Assembly (NCBI RefSeq): GCF_003119195.2
Contig: NZ_CP022253.1
Location: forward strand, 514,001-578,000
DNA from: Azospirillum baldaniorum
Lineage (GTDB): Bacteria > Pseudomonadota > Alphaproteobacteria > Azospirillales > Azospirillaceae
DNA length: 64,000 bases
Direction of reading: 5' to 3'
Under the pieces are notes generated by a model. That model saw nothing but the letters and a program-made list of their open reading frames with translations, was not told where the DNA came from and ran no database searches. Positions 42,180 to 50,867 of the stretch are shown here, one piece after another; positions within the stretch are counted from its first letter, which is position 1; the number at the start of each line of letters is the position of its first letter. The translations under genes were made by a program, and so were the position numbers.

Positions 42180-43454
42180 ATGGCGAACGACGGCTCCCAC
42201 AAGTCCCGGATACGCTTGAGCCAGGAGCAGCTGGACCGGGTGTGCGAGCGCCATGTCCGCTTCACCGAGGGGCGGCCCAACGGCGCCCGCGCCAACCTTC
42301 CCTTCTTCGACCTGACCGGGCTCGATCTGTCGGGCCGCAACCTGACCGGTGCGCATCTGTCCGGCGCCATCCTGCGCGATGCCCGGATGCAGGGAACCAT
42401 CCTCGACCACGCCGACCTCTACGGCGCTGACCTGCGCGGCGCCGACCTGTCGGAGGCGCGGCTCTACCGCACCGACATGCGCGGCGCCAACGTGCGCGGC
42501 GCCATCCTGGACGGCGCGGTGATGGTGGAGGTCGATCTGCGCGACGGCAGCGTCGCCAACCGCAGCGCATCCGGCGAGCTGAAGGTGGTCGGCTTCGAAC
42601 CGGGGCCGGCGGACATGGCCTCGGCCAAGCTGACCAACGCCGACATGGCGCGGGCCAAGCTGTCGGGCAGCTTCGCGCGGGCGGCCGACTTCACCAACTC
42701 CCGCCTGTCGGGGGCGCGGCTCCAGCGCACCGACCTGCGCGACTGTAACTTTTCCGGCGCCGACCTCCAGGGGGCGGACCTGAACGGCGCCGACCTGCGC
42801 GGCGCCATCCTGGACGGCGCCAAGGTGTCGGAGCTGGACCTCGTCACCTCCATCCGCACCGACGAGGAGGCCGTGGCCGCCGCCCAGGCGCCCGCTCCCA
42901 TCCCGGAGCCGGACGAGGACCCGGCGGCGGAGCCCGCCCGCCCGGCGATCGCGGCGGCGGACATCGAGGTTCTGCTGCACCAGCATCTGCTGTGGCTCGG
43001 CACCAGCGGCCAAAAGGGGCGCCAGCTCGACCTGACCGGCCTGAACCTGGACGGAGCGGACCTGTCGGGCAAGGTGCTGACGCTCGCCAAGGGCTCCGGC
43101 GTGCGGCTGCGCCACGCCCGGCTGAACGGTGCGCAGCTCCAGGCGGCCCAGTTCGACGGTGCCGATCTGCGCTCCGCCGACCTGCGCGGCGCCGACCTGC
43201 GCGGCGCGAAGCTGGACCGCGCGATCCTCATCGACGGGTGTCTGGACGGGGCCAATCTGGGGATGCTGCTGATCAGCGCCGGGGCGAAGGTGATGCGCGC
43301 CTCGCTGGTGCGCGCCCGCATGGCCGGCGCCTCGCTCAGCGCCACGAACATGAAGGGCTGCGACCTGACGCTGGCCGATCTGACCGGCTGCGACCGCAGC
43401 GGCGCGATCTTCGACGAGGCTATTCTGGACGGCGCCCGGCTGGGCAACGCGTAG
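42180..43454 (+). CDS. Pentapeptide-repeat protein next to CheZ
   Basis: 424 residues, 7 bp after cheZ. Residues about 10-30 read RLSQEQLDRVCERHVRFTEG, a helix resembling the start of a domain that recurs at about 260-280 (EVLLHQHLLWLGTSGQKGRQ). Each copy is followed by pentapeptide repeats of the A(D/N)LxG type: about 38-120 and 275-420, with a further block at about 145-220. The blocks are right-handed beta-helices with Leu/Phe at every fifth place. An acidic Pro/Ala linker (about 225-255) splits the protein. Some pentapeptide-repeat proteins mimic DNA; this one more likely acts in the chemotaxis or flagellar context set by cheZ, which is inference. Confidence 0.85.
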   Translation: MANDGSHKSRIRLSQEQLDRVCERHVRFTEGRPNGARANLPFFDLTGLDLSGRNLTGAHLSGAILRDARMQGTILDHADLYGADLRGADLSEARLYRTDMRGANVRGAILDGAVMVEVDLRDGSVANRSASGELKVVGFEPGPADMASAKLTNADMARAKLSGSFARAADFTNSRLSGARLQRTDLRDCNFSGADLQGADLNGADLRGAILDGAKVSELDLVTSIRTDEEAVAAAQAPAPIPEPDEDPAAEPARPAIAAADIEVLLHQHLLWLGTSGQKGRQLDLTGLNLDGADLSGKVLTLAKGSGVRLRHARLNGAQLQAAQFDGADLRSADLRGADLRGAKLDRAILIDGCLDGANLGMLLISAGAKVMRASLVRARMAGASLSATNMKGCDLTLADLTGCDRSGAIFDEAILDGARLGNA

Positions 43455-43467
43455 GGTTCGGCGCCGC

Positions 43468-43531
43468 TTCACCGCAAAGGCGCGGAGGACCCATCTTATG
43501 GTCCCTCGCGCCTTCGTGTCTTCGCGGTGAA
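43468..43531. repeat. Long imperfect palindrome in the convergent gap
   Basis: The outer arms TTCACCGC (43468-43475) and GCGGTGAA (43524-43531) and the inner AAGGCGCG / CGCGCCTT and GGACC / GGTCC pair into a stem of about 25 bp. The stretch CTTCGTGTCTTCGCGGTGAA resembles a dispersed repeat family found between convergent genes in many proteobacteria. It separates the pentapeptide gene from gpsA and may terminate both transcripts. Confidence 0.65.
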
Positions 43532-43545
43532 AAAGACGACGCCCC

Positions 43546-44556
43546 TCAGCGTCCCTCTTCGCGGAACGGCCGCGACAGAAGCCCGTCGATCGTCCCGTCC
43601 AGCCCGGCGCCGCGGTTCAGGATGGCGTCCACGGCGGCGCAGAGCGGCATGTCCACGCCTTTCCTCCCGGCCAGCCCGACCACCGCGGCGGCGGTGTAGA
43701 CGCCCTCGGCGACGGAGCGGCGCTCGGCCAGGATTTCGGCGAGCGTCCGGCCGGCGCCCAGGGCGGCGCCCAGCGACATGTTGCGCGATTGCAGGCTGGA
43801 GCAGGTCAGCGTCAGGTCGCCCAGCCCCGACAGCCCCATCAGCGTCTCCGGCCGTCCGCCGAGCGCCAGGGCCAGCCGCGTGATCTCCGCCAGCCCGCGC
43901 GTGATCAGCGCCGCCCTTGCGTTGTCGCCCAGCTTGCGGCCCTCCACCACGCCGCAGGCGATGGCCAGCACGTTCTTCACCGCCCCGCCGATCTGCGAGC
44001 CCACCACGTCGTCGGACAGGTAGGGGCGGAAGGTGCGGCTGCCCAGCGCCTCGACCAGCCGGGCGCCCAGCGCGGCGTCGGCGCAGGCGAGCGTCACCGC
44101 GGTCGGCAGGCCGCGCGCCACTTCCGCCGCGAAGGTCGGACCGGACAGCACGGCCAGCGGGGTCCCCGCCGGCAGGGCGGCCGCGGCCGCCTCGCTCATC
44201 AGGGCGTGGCTGTCCAGCTCGATCCCCTTGGCGCAGATGACCAGCGGGGTGCCCGTCCGCAGATGCGCGGCGAGGCCGGCGCAGGCGCTGCGCAGATGCT
44301 GGGCCGGGGTCACCAGAAGGATGGCGTCGCAGGCGGCGGCCTCGGCCAGATCGCCGGTCGCGCGCAATGCCGCGGGCAAGGTCACGCCCGGCAGATAGTC
44401 GCGGTTCTCCCGCGCGGTGTTGACCGACTCGACCACCGCCGGCTCGCGCGCCCACAGCAGGGCCTCCCGCCCGGCGCGCAGGGCGGCCAGCGCCAGCGCC
44501 GTGCCCCAGGCCCCGCCGCCGATCACGCCGATGCGCCGGAAGTCCGTTGCCGCCAT
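43546..44556 (-). CDS. gpsA: NAD(P)-dependent glycerol-3-phosphate dehydrogenase
   Basis: 336 residues from the ATG at 44556. It reduces dihydroxyacetone phosphate to sn-glycerol 3-phosphate for phospholipid synthesis. The dinucleotide loop is [14 protein letters not shown]. Family motifs are [62 protein letters not shown] (with the catalytic Lys) and [14 protein letters not shown]. It lies downstream of tsaD and a GNAT gene on the same strand, with 83 bp before it. Confidence 0.96.
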   Translation of the reverse strand: MAATDFRRIGVIGGGAWGTALALAALRAGREALLWAREPAVVESVNTARENRDYLPGVTLPAALRATGDLAEAAACDAILLVTPAQHLRSACAGLAAHLRTGTPLVICAKGIELDSHALMSEAAAAALPAGTPLAVLSGPTFAAEVARGLPTAVTLACADAALGARLVEALGSRTFRPYLSDDVVGSQIGGAVKNVLAIACGVVEGRKLGDNARAALITRGLAEITRLALALGGRPETLMGLSGLGDLTLTCSSLQSRNMSLGAALGAGRTLAEILAERRSVAEGVYTAAAVVGLAGRKGVDMPLCAAVDAILNRGAGLDGTIDGLLSRPFREEGR

Positions 44557-44639
44557 GGATGCCCCCCGTTCCACTGTTCTCGCTTGAAGGATTTGCCCGA
44601 CTGTTTAGGCGGAGCGTCCCCCGTCCGCAACCCGCACGG

Positions 44640-45107
44640 TCAAGCCTCCGGTGCCAGCAGAAGCTTCATCCCGACATGGCTCGCCCGGAAGCCCAGCCGC
44701 TCGTAGAAGCGGTGGGCGTCGGTGCGCCGGGTCTGGCTGGTCAGCTGCACCATCACGCAGCCCTCGGCGCGGGCCAGCGCGATGGCGTGCCGCATCATGG
44801 CGCTGCCGATCCCCTGGCCGCGCAGCGCGCTGTCCACCTTCACCGCCTCCACCGTCGCCCGCGCCGCGCCCCGGCGGGCCAGCCCGTGGGTGACGGTGAA
44901 CTGGAAGCAGCCGACGATCCGCCCGTCCCGCTCCGCCAGCACGATGGAATTGCCCGGCTGCGCCGCCATGCGGTCGAAGGCGTCCCAGTAGAGCGGGTCC
45001 AGCGGCTCAGCATAGACGTCGCCGGCCGTGGACAGGGCGTCGTCGGCGGTCAGCCGGACGATCTCCGGCACATCGTCGCGCCCGGCGGCGCGGAAGGTCA
45101 GAGCCAT
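44640..45107 (-). CDS. GNAT-family N-acetyltransferase
   Basis: 155 residues. The acetyl-CoA site is VEAVKVDSALRGQGIGSAMMRHAI (R/QxxGxG/A type), followed by CVMVQLTSQTRRTDAHRFYERLGF, the usual GNAT C-terminal half. The N-terminal LTFRAAGRDDVPEIVRLTADD is also standard. It lies 13 bp after tsaD in a minus-strand run tsaD-GNAT-gpsA. This place makes one think of RimI, which acetylates ribosomal protein S18, but the sequence is closer to generic small-molecule GNATs. Confidence 0.88.
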   Translation of the reverse strand: MALTFRAAGRDDVPEIVRLTADDALSTAGDVYAEPLDPLYWDAFDRMAAQPGNSIVLAERDGRIVGCFQFTVTHGLARRGAARATVEAVKVDSALRGQGIGSAMMRHAIALARAEGCVMVQLTSQTRRTDAHRFYERLGFRASHVGMKLLLAPEA

Positions 45108-45120
45108 GGAGCGCGCGCCC

Positions 45121-46194
45121 TCACGCCTTCACGCCGGAGCCGACCCCGGCCTTGCCGATGGCCGGCTTCGCGGTTGGATCGAGCGGCCAGCGCGGGCGCG
45201 GCGCGAAGTCCAGCGGGTCGGTCTGGCCCAGCCGCAAGCGCTCGATTCCCGCCCAGGCGATCATCGCCGCGTTGTCGGTGCACAGCCGCAGCGGCGGCGC
45301 CACGAAGGGCATGCCCTCGCGGTCGGCCAGCGTCTGCAGGCGGGCGCGCAGCGTCTTGTTGGCCGCCACGCCGCCGGCCACCACCAGGGCGCCGCCCTGC
45401 GGATGCATCTCCTTGAACCGGCGCATGGCGCGGGCGCAGCGGTCGGCCATCACCTCGGCCACCGTGGTCTGGAAGGCGGCGGCGAGGTCGGCCTGGTCCT
45501 CCCCTGACAGCGGCGTCCCCAGCTCCTCGACATGGCGCCGCACCGCGGTCTTCAGGCCGGAGAAGGAGAAATCGCAGCCGGGGCGCCCGACCATCGGGCG
45601 CGGCAGGTCGAAGCGGCCCGGATTCGTCGCCAGCGCCGCCGCCTTCTCCAGCAGCGGCCCGCCGGGATAGCCGAGGCCGAGCAGCTTGGCCGTCTTGTCG
45701 AACGCCTCGCCCACCGCGTCGTCGATGGTGGTGCCGAGCCGCCGGTAGCGGCCCACCCCCTCGACCACCAGAAGCTGGCAATGCCCGCCGGACACCAGAA
45801 GCAGCAGGTAGGGGAAGGGCACGTCGTTGGTCAGCCGGGCGGTCAGCGCGTGGCCTTCCAGATGGTTCACCGCGACGAAGGGCAGCCCGCGCGCCGCGGC
45901 GATGGCCTTGGCGGTCATCACCCCGACGATCACCCCGCCGATCAGCCCCGGCCCGCCGGTCGCCGCCACGGCGTCGATGTCGGCGAAGCCCAGGCCGGAG
46001 TCGGCCATGGCGCGGCGGATCAGCCCGTCCAGATGCTCCAGATGGGCGCGCGCGGCGATTTCCGGCACCACCCCGCCATAGGGCGTGTGGTCGTCCAGCT
46101 GCGACAGCACCACGTCGGCGCGGATCTCCCGCGCGTCGGTCACGATGGCCGCCGCCGTCTCGTCGCAGCTCGTTTCGATTCCAAGAACGATCAT
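45121..46194 (-). CDS. tsaD: tRNA N6-adenosine threonylcarbamoyltransferase TsaD
   Basis: 357 residues from the ATG at 46194. With TsaB/TsaE it moves the threonylcarbamoyl group to A37 of ANN-decoding tRNAs (t6A). It opens [18 protein letters not shown]. Metal ligands are H111 and H115 in [50 protein letters not shown] and [14 protein letters not shown] are all ASKHA-fold signatures. It is divergent from the methyltransferase at 46270 and heads the run that continues to gpsA. Confidence 0.98.
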   Translation of the reverse strand: MIVLGIETSCDETAAAIVTDAREIRADVVLSQLDDHTPYGGVVPEIAARAHLEHLDGLIRRAMADSGLGFADIDAVAATGGPGLIGGVIVGVMTAKAIAAARGLPFVAVNHLEGHALTARLTNDVPFPYLLLLVSGGHCQLLVVEGVGRYRRLGTTIDDAVGEAFDKTAKLLGLGYPGGPLLEKAAALATNPGRFDLPRPMVGRPGCDFSFSGLKTAVRRHVEELGTPLSGEDQADLAAAFQTTVAEVMADRCARAMRRFKEMHPQGGALVVAGGVAANKTLRARLQTLADREGMPFVAPPLRLCTDNAAMIAWAGIERLRLGQTDPLDFAPRPRWPLDPTAKPAIGKAGVGSGVKA

Positions 46195-46269
46195 GATGGC
46201 CGTCAAACTAGCCGTCTCCACCGCTCTGGTATAGGGTCTTGACCCGGATTCTTCAGGGTTTCGCCCTCC

Positions 46270-47106
46270 ATGAACAAAGACGTCCCCGACGACGACGCCA
46301 GCATCGTCTATTACGACGGCGACTATCCGTCGCTGGAGATCGGGGAGGCGCGGGCGGATCACGCCGCGACGCTGGCCCGCCTCGGCATGCTGGGCGACGT
46401 GCCCTTCTACAAGGAGCGCGCGGCGGAGGCCGGGGGCCCGGTCCTTGAGATCGGCTGTGGCACCGGGCGCCTGACCATCCCGCTGGCCCGCGCCGGGCAC
46501 GAGGTGTGGGCGGTGGACGTTTCCGCCGCCATGCTCGACCAGCTCCGCGCCAAGCTGGCGCGCGAGGCGCCGGAGGTCCAGGCCCGCGTCCATCCGGTGC
46601 GCCAGGATGCCACGGCGCTCGATCTGCCGGTGCGGGACTTCCGGCTCGCCGTCATTCCTTTCAACGTGCTGATGCTGATCCCGGAACTGGCGGCGGAGCG
46701 CCGCGCGCTGGCCGCCGCCGCCGCCCATCTGGCGCCGGGCGGCACGCTGGCGCTGGACGTGATGAATCCGCTGACGCTGCCGATGGACGCCGAGACGAAG
46801 CCCAGCCCGTCGGAACCGCGGCGCAGCCCGCACAACGGCAACAGCTACATCCGCAACACGATGGCCTCCCGTCTCGACGAGGGGCAGTGCCAGCGCATCC
46901 ACGGCTGGTACGACGAGCTGTTGCCGGATGGCAAGATCGTGGTGACCGAATACGGTTTCACCTGGCGGATGATCTTCCGTTACGAGCTGGAGCTGATGCT
47001 GGAAAGCGCCGGATTCGCGATCGAACGGCTGGCCGGCGATTTCGAGGACGCGGCCTGGACGGTGGACAGCCGCCGCATGATCGTCACGGCGCGGCGCGCA
47101 TCCTGA
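46270..47106 (+). CDS. Class I SAM-dependent methyltransferase
   Basis: 278 residues. SAM-binding motif I is [16 protein letters not shown] at about 57-72, with the acidic [11 protein letters not shown] in motif II, then [10 protein letters not shown] and [14 protein letters not shown] in motifs IV/V. Before it is an N-terminal [14 protein letters not shown] segment that resembles small-molecule methyltransferases acting on free metabolites. The substrate is unknown. It stands alone, divergent from tsaD and 105 bp before hemC, and is not clearly part of the heme operon. Confidence 0.9.
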   Translation: MNKDVPDDDASIVYYDGDYPSLEIGEARADHAATLARLGMLGDVPFYKERAAEAGGPVLEIGCGTGRLTIPLARAGHEVWAVDVSAAMLDQLRAKLAREAPEVQARVHPVRQDATALDLPVRDFRLAVIPFNVLMLIPELAAERRALAAAAAHLAPGGTLALDVMNPLTLPMDAETKPSPSEPRRSPHNGNSYIRNTMASRLDEGQCQRIHGWYDELLPDGKIVVTEYGFTWRMIFRYELELMLESAGFAIERLAGDFEDAAWTVDSRRMIVTARRAS

Positions 47107-47110
47107 GACG

Positions 47111-47146
47111 CGCCGCGAAGTGTTTCACCGCCGCGAAGTGTTTCAC
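47111..47146. repeat. Perfect 18-bp tandem duplication
   Basis: CGCCGCGAAGTGTTTCAC occurs twice head to tail (47111-47128, 47129-47146), just after the methyltransferase stop and 65 bp before hemC. The sequence partly resembles the palindromic element at 43468 (GCGGTGAA, CTTCGCGG). Confidence 0.85.
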
Positions 47147-47211
47147 CAAAGAGTAGCACGCCCGTCACCAAGGCTTGCAAACCGCGGTGGATCGCCTAGA
47201 ACACTGGCCTC

Positions 47212-48138
47212 ATGACCCAACCGCTCCGCATCGGCACGCGCGGCAGCCCGCTGGCGCTGGCGCAGGCCCACGAGACCCGCGACCGGCTGATCGCGGCGCA
47301 CCCGCATCTGGCCGCCCCCGGCGCCATCGAGATCGTCGTCTTCAAGACGACCGGCGACCGCATCCTGGACCGCACGCTGGCCGAGGCCGGCGGCAAGGGC
47401 CTGTTCACCAAGGAGCTTGAGGACGCGCTGCTCGACGGCCGCGCCGACCTCGCCGTCCATTCGATGAAGGACGTGCCGACCTGGATGCCGGACGGGCTGG
47501 AGATTTCCACGCTCCTGCCGCGCGAGGACACGCGCGACGCCTTCTTCTCGCGCGGCGGCCACACGGTGGACACGCTGCCCGCCGGCTCCGTCGTCGGCAC
47601 CGCCGGATTGCGCCGTCAGGCCCAGATCCTGGAGCGGCGGCCCGACCTCACGGTCGTGCCCTTCCGCGGCAACGTGCAGAGCCGCCTCGCCAAGCTGGAG
47701 GCCGGGGAGGTGGACGCCACCCTTCTGGCGCTCGCCGGGCTGCGCCGCCTCGGCCTGACCGACCGCATCACCGCCGTGCTGGAGCATGAGGAGATGCTGC
47801 CCGCCGTCGCCCAGGGCGCCATCGGCATCGAGATCCGCAGCGCCGACGACTCCACCCGCGCGCTGCTGGCCCCGCTGAACTGCGCCGCCACCACGGCCCG
47901 CGTGACGGCGGAGCGCGCGCTGCTCGCCATGCTCGACGGCTCCTGCCGCACCCCCATCGCCGGGCTGGCCACGCTGGACGGCGACCGGCTGCATTTGAAG
48001 GCCAAGGTGCTGTCCAACGACGGCCGGCAGGTCTTCCGGGCCGAGCGCAGCGGCAGCGCAAGCGATGCTGCCGCCATCGGCGCCGACGCCGGGGCGGAGA
48101 TCAAGGCGGTCCTGCCGCCCGACTTCTTCAAGAGCTGA
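47212..48138 (+). CDS. hemC: Hydroxymethylbilane synthase
   Basis: 308 residues. It joins four porphobilinogen units into hydroxymethylbilane. The dipyrromethane cofactor is carried by C245 in LDGSCRTPIAG. The catalytic Asp is in HSMKDVPT, and the arginine-rich groove includes RIGTRGSPLALAQ, GTAGLRRQAQIL and FRGNVQSRL. It is the first gene of a plus-strand operon hemC-hemD-mitofilin-hemY, with 12 bp to hemD. Confidence 0.98.
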   Translation: MTQPLRIGTRGSPLALAQAHETRDRLIAAHPHLAAPGAIEIVVFKTTGDRILDRTLAEAGGKGLFTKELEDALLDGRADLAVHSMKDVPTWMPDGLEISTLLPREDTRDAFFSRGGHTVDTLPAGSVVGTAGLRRQAQILERRPDLTVVPFRGNVQSRLAKLEAGEVDATLLALAGLRRLGLTDRITAVLEHEEMLPAVAQGAIGIEIRSADDSTRALLAPLNCAATTARVTAERALLAMLDGSCRTPIAGLATLDGDRLHLKAKVLSNDGRQVFRAERSGSASDAAAIGADAGAEIKAVLPPDFFKS

Positions 48139-48150
48139 CGGCGGCCGGCG

Positions 48151-48906
48151 ATGGCGGCCCCTCACCTCCTGGTCACCCGTCCGGCGGAGGATTCCGAGCC
48201 TCTGGCGGCCCGTCTGCGCGCGCAGGGCTTCATCGTGTCGGCGGAGCCGATGCTGGAGATCCGCTGGCTGGACGGGCCGGAGCCGGACGTCGGGAACGTA
48301 CAGGCCCTCCTCTTCACCAGCGCAAACGGCGTACGGGGCTACACCAGACGTACGAGCCGGCTTGACCGTCCGGTCTATGCGGTCGGCGACGCCACCGCGA
48401 CCGCCGCCCGCGCGGCCGGTTTCACGCGGGTGGAAAGCGCGTCCGGCGACGTGTACGCGCTGGCCGATCTGGTGCGCCGACGCTGCACCGCAGCGGCGGG
48501 TCCGCTACTTCATGTCGCAGGAACCAAGCTCGCCGGCGACCTCTCGGCCATGCTGGGCGAGTCCGGATTTTCCATCCTGCGGGAAACGCTGTACGACGCC
48601 GTTCCGAGCGCGCGGCTGTCGGATGGCACGGCGGCGCTGTTGCGTACGGGAACACTGGACGCCGTGTTGTTTTTCTCTCCCCGTACCGCCCGTTCGTTTG
48701 TTAGGCTTGTCGCCGAGGCCGGGCTCATCGACCGCTGTCGTACAGTGGACGCGCTCTGCCTCAGCCCCGCGGTCGCGGAGGCTGCCCGCGCGTACGGTGA
48801 GCTGGGAGTGACACCGTGGCAGAACGTACGGGTGGCGCCACGGCCGGAGCAGGACTCTCTGCTCGGCCTGCTGCCGGAACCATCCGGCGGCACGGGCCGG
48901 GCTTGA
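48151..48906 (+). CDS. hemD: Uroporphyrinogen-III synthase
   Basis: 251 residues. It closes and inverts ring D of hydroxymethylbilane. The family is poorly conserved, but the opening LLVTRPAEDSEPLAARL, ALLFTSANGVRGY, VYAVGDATATAARAAGF, ADLVRRRC and VLFFSPRTARSFVRL are typical. It follows hemC by 12 bp. It is more Arg/Thr-codon varied (several TAC/ACG codons) than its neighbours, which is usual for hemD. Confidence 0.95.
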   Translation: MAAPHLLVTRPAEDSEPLAARLRAQGFIVSAEPMLEIRWLDGPEPDVGNVQALLFTSANGVRGYTRRTSRLDRPVYAVGDATATAARAAGFTRVESASGDVYALADLVRRRCTAAAGPLLHVAGTKLAGDLSAMLGESGFSILRETLYDAVPSARLSDGTAALLRTGTLDAVLFFSPRTARSFVRLVAEAGLIDRCRTVDALCLSPAVAEAARAYGELGVTPWQNVRVAPRPEQDSLLGLLPEPSGGTGRA

Positions 48907-48968
48907 GTGCATCCGCTTGGGGGTTTGTGTGGCGTTCGTTGAGAACAACTGCGACCAGAAGGCACCCA

Positions 48969-50867
48969 ATGACCTCTCGCCCAGGCTCCGAACACGAGGC
49001 TGACCCGAACGGCCACACGCCGTCCGACCAGAACCAGACGCCCCAGAACCAGATGGCCGACCAGAACCAAGTGTCCGGCGGCCCCGCCGTCGAACGCATC
49101 ATCGAACGCTTCGGCGGCATCCGCCCCATGGCCCACAAGCTGGACATCCCGGTCACCACGGTGCAGGGCTGGAAGAAGCGCGGCGCCATTCCGCTGGCCC
49201 GCCACGCCGACCTCCGCGCCTCCGCCGCCAAGCACCGGATCAAGCTGAGCGAAGCCGACCTGGAAGCCGCCACACCGAACGAGGACCGCAACGCTCCCGA
49301 CGCCGCCGGCTCGGTGATGCCGCTGCCGCCGGACGCCGCGGTCATCGCGCCGCCAGCCACCCTCCCCGGGAGCAGCGAGCCGTTCAAGACCGAGTCCGTA
49401 AAAACCGAGTCCAACAGGACTGAGGATACCCTTCCGGGCGCCGACACGCTGCCGGGCGGTGGCCCGGTGCCGGCCACCGACCTGCCGCCCTCCATCCTGC
49501 CGCCCGTCGCGGACACCCTGCCGGGCGCCGCCGACACGCTGCCCGGCGGCGACGTGAAGGCCGAGACGATCAGGGGCGAGGAGATCCGCTCCGAAGAGGT
49601 CAAGGCCGAGGAAACCCGGATCGAGGAGGCCAAGGCCGACTCGGTCGCTGCCGATTCCTTCAAGGCCGACCCCTTCAAGACCGATACGATCAAGAGCGAG
49701 ACGCCGCCGCCGGTGGAGCCCCCCGCCTACACCGCCTCCTCCTATGAGCCGCCGCGCTACGAGGCGCCGCGCGAGGAGCGCAAGTCCGGCGCCGGTTTCG
49801 CCACCGCCGTCTCGCTGATCGCCCTGCTGGTCGGCGCCGCCGCCCTGTCGCAGCCCTGGTGGGGCCCGCGCGTTCCCGGCTGGCCCACCGCCGGCGGTCC
49901 CGCGACCGGTCCGGCCGCCACGGCGCCCGCGCCGCAGCCCGACCCGGCCCTGCGCAACCAGATCCAGCAGCTGTCCGAGCGCCTTGCCAAGCTGGAGCAG
50001 CGCCCCGCCGCCCCGGCCGAGGGCAACGCCGCCGCCGCCGGCATCGACCAGCAGACGCTGGACAACGCCGTCGGCCAGCTCACCGCCCGCATCCAGCAGC
50101 TTGAGGAGCGTCCGCAGGCCGCCGCCTCCGCCGCCCCGGCCGAGCCCGACCCGCGCATCGCCCAACTGACCGAGCAGCTCGGTCAGGTCCAGCAGCGCGT
50201 CGACGCGGTGGGCAGCGAGGCCCAGGCCGCCGGGCAGATCCGCCAGGATGTGGACGCGCTGAAGCAGGAGCTGGCCGCCGTCAACCAAGTGGTGGAGACC
50301 CGCCGCGACGCCGCCACCGCCGCCCAGACGCTGGTGCTCGCCGCCGGGCAGCTCCGCTCCGCCCTGGCCGCCGGGCAGCCGTTCCAGCAGGAACTCCAGG
50401 CCGTCCGCGCCGTGGCGTCGGGCGACGCCCAGGTGACGCAGCCGCTGGAGGCCGTGGCCGGCTACGCCGCCAAGGGCGTGCCGACGCAGCCGCAGCTCAC
50501 CGACCGCTTCTCCGCCATGGCGTCCGACATCGTGCGCGCCGACAACCAGGGCGAGGGCAACGACTGGGTGGAGCAGGTCACCGGCAAGATCGCCACGCTG
50601 GTCACCGTCCGCCGCTCGGGCGGCGACGCGGTCGGCGACGGCGCCTCGGCGGTGGTCGCCCGCGCCGAGGCCGCGCTGCAGGCCGGCAATCTCGGCGGCG
50701 CGGTCAACGAGCTGGCCGCCCTGAAGGGCCCGGCGGCGCAGGTCGCCGCCCCGTGGATCGCCGACGCCAAGGCCCGTCTGGCCGCCAACGAGGCCGGCCA
50801 GCAGCTCACCAACCGCGCCATCGGCCTGCTGTCGCAGTCCGCCGGGGTCAAGGGAGCGGCCCAATGA
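48969..50867 (+). CDS. Mitofilin/Mic60-family protein with N-terminal helix-turn-helix domain
   Basis: 632 residues from the ATG at 48969. It is the alphaproteobacterial homologue of mitochondrial Mic60, which shapes intracytoplasmic membranes; in alphaproteobacteria it lies in a heme-synthesis operon, as here. Order: a Gln/Asn-rich start; an HTH of the carph-isopro/Cro-like type at about 41-100 (VERIIERFGGIRPMAHKLDI, VTTVQGWKKRGAIP); a long Pro/Glu/Lys linker with loose repeats (DTLPGADTLPGG, then FKADPFKTDTIKSE); one membrane helix at about 276-296; then a periplasmic coiled coil (QIQQLSERLAKLEQR, repeated heptads to about 450) and the mitofilin signature (LAAGQLRSAL, then LNxLA-like helices) to the end. 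Its stop overlaps the hemY start. The DNA-binding-like domain faces the cytoplasm. Confidence 0.88.
   Translation: MTSRPGSEHEADPNGHTPSDQNQTPQNQMADQNQVSGGPAVERIIERFGGIRPMAHKLDIPVTTVQGWKKRGAIPLARHADLRASAAKHRIKLSEADLEAATPNEDRNAPDAAGSVMPLPPDAAVIAPPATLPGSSEPFKTESVKTESNRTEDTLPGADTLPGGGPVPATDLPPSILPPVADTLPGAADTLPGGDVKAETIRGEEIRSEEVKAEETRIEEAKADSVAADSFKADPFKTDTIKSETPPPVEPPAYTASSYEPPRYEAPREERKSGAGFATAVSLIALLVGAAALSQPWWGPRVPGWPTAGGPATGPAATAPAPQPDPALRNQIQQLSERLAKLEQRPAAPAEGNAAAAGIDQQTLDNAVGQLTARIQQLEERPQAAASAAPAEPDPRIAQLTEQLGQVQQRVDAVGSEAQAAGQIRQDVDALKQELAAVNQVVETRRDAATAAQTLVLAAGQLRSALAAGQPFQQELQAVRAVASGDAQVTQPLEAVAGYAAKGVPTQPQLTDRFSAMASDIVRADNQGEGNDWVEQVTGKIATLVTVRRSGGDAVGDGASAVVARAEAALQAGNLGGAVNELAALKGPAAQVAAPWIADAKARLAANEAGQQLTNRAIGLLSQSAGVKGAAQ

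Noticed and set aside
43546..46194. GNAT gene next to tsaD as rimI
   Set aside because: Position fits, but the sequence lacks the RimI-type substrate region I would expect; left as a generic GNAT.
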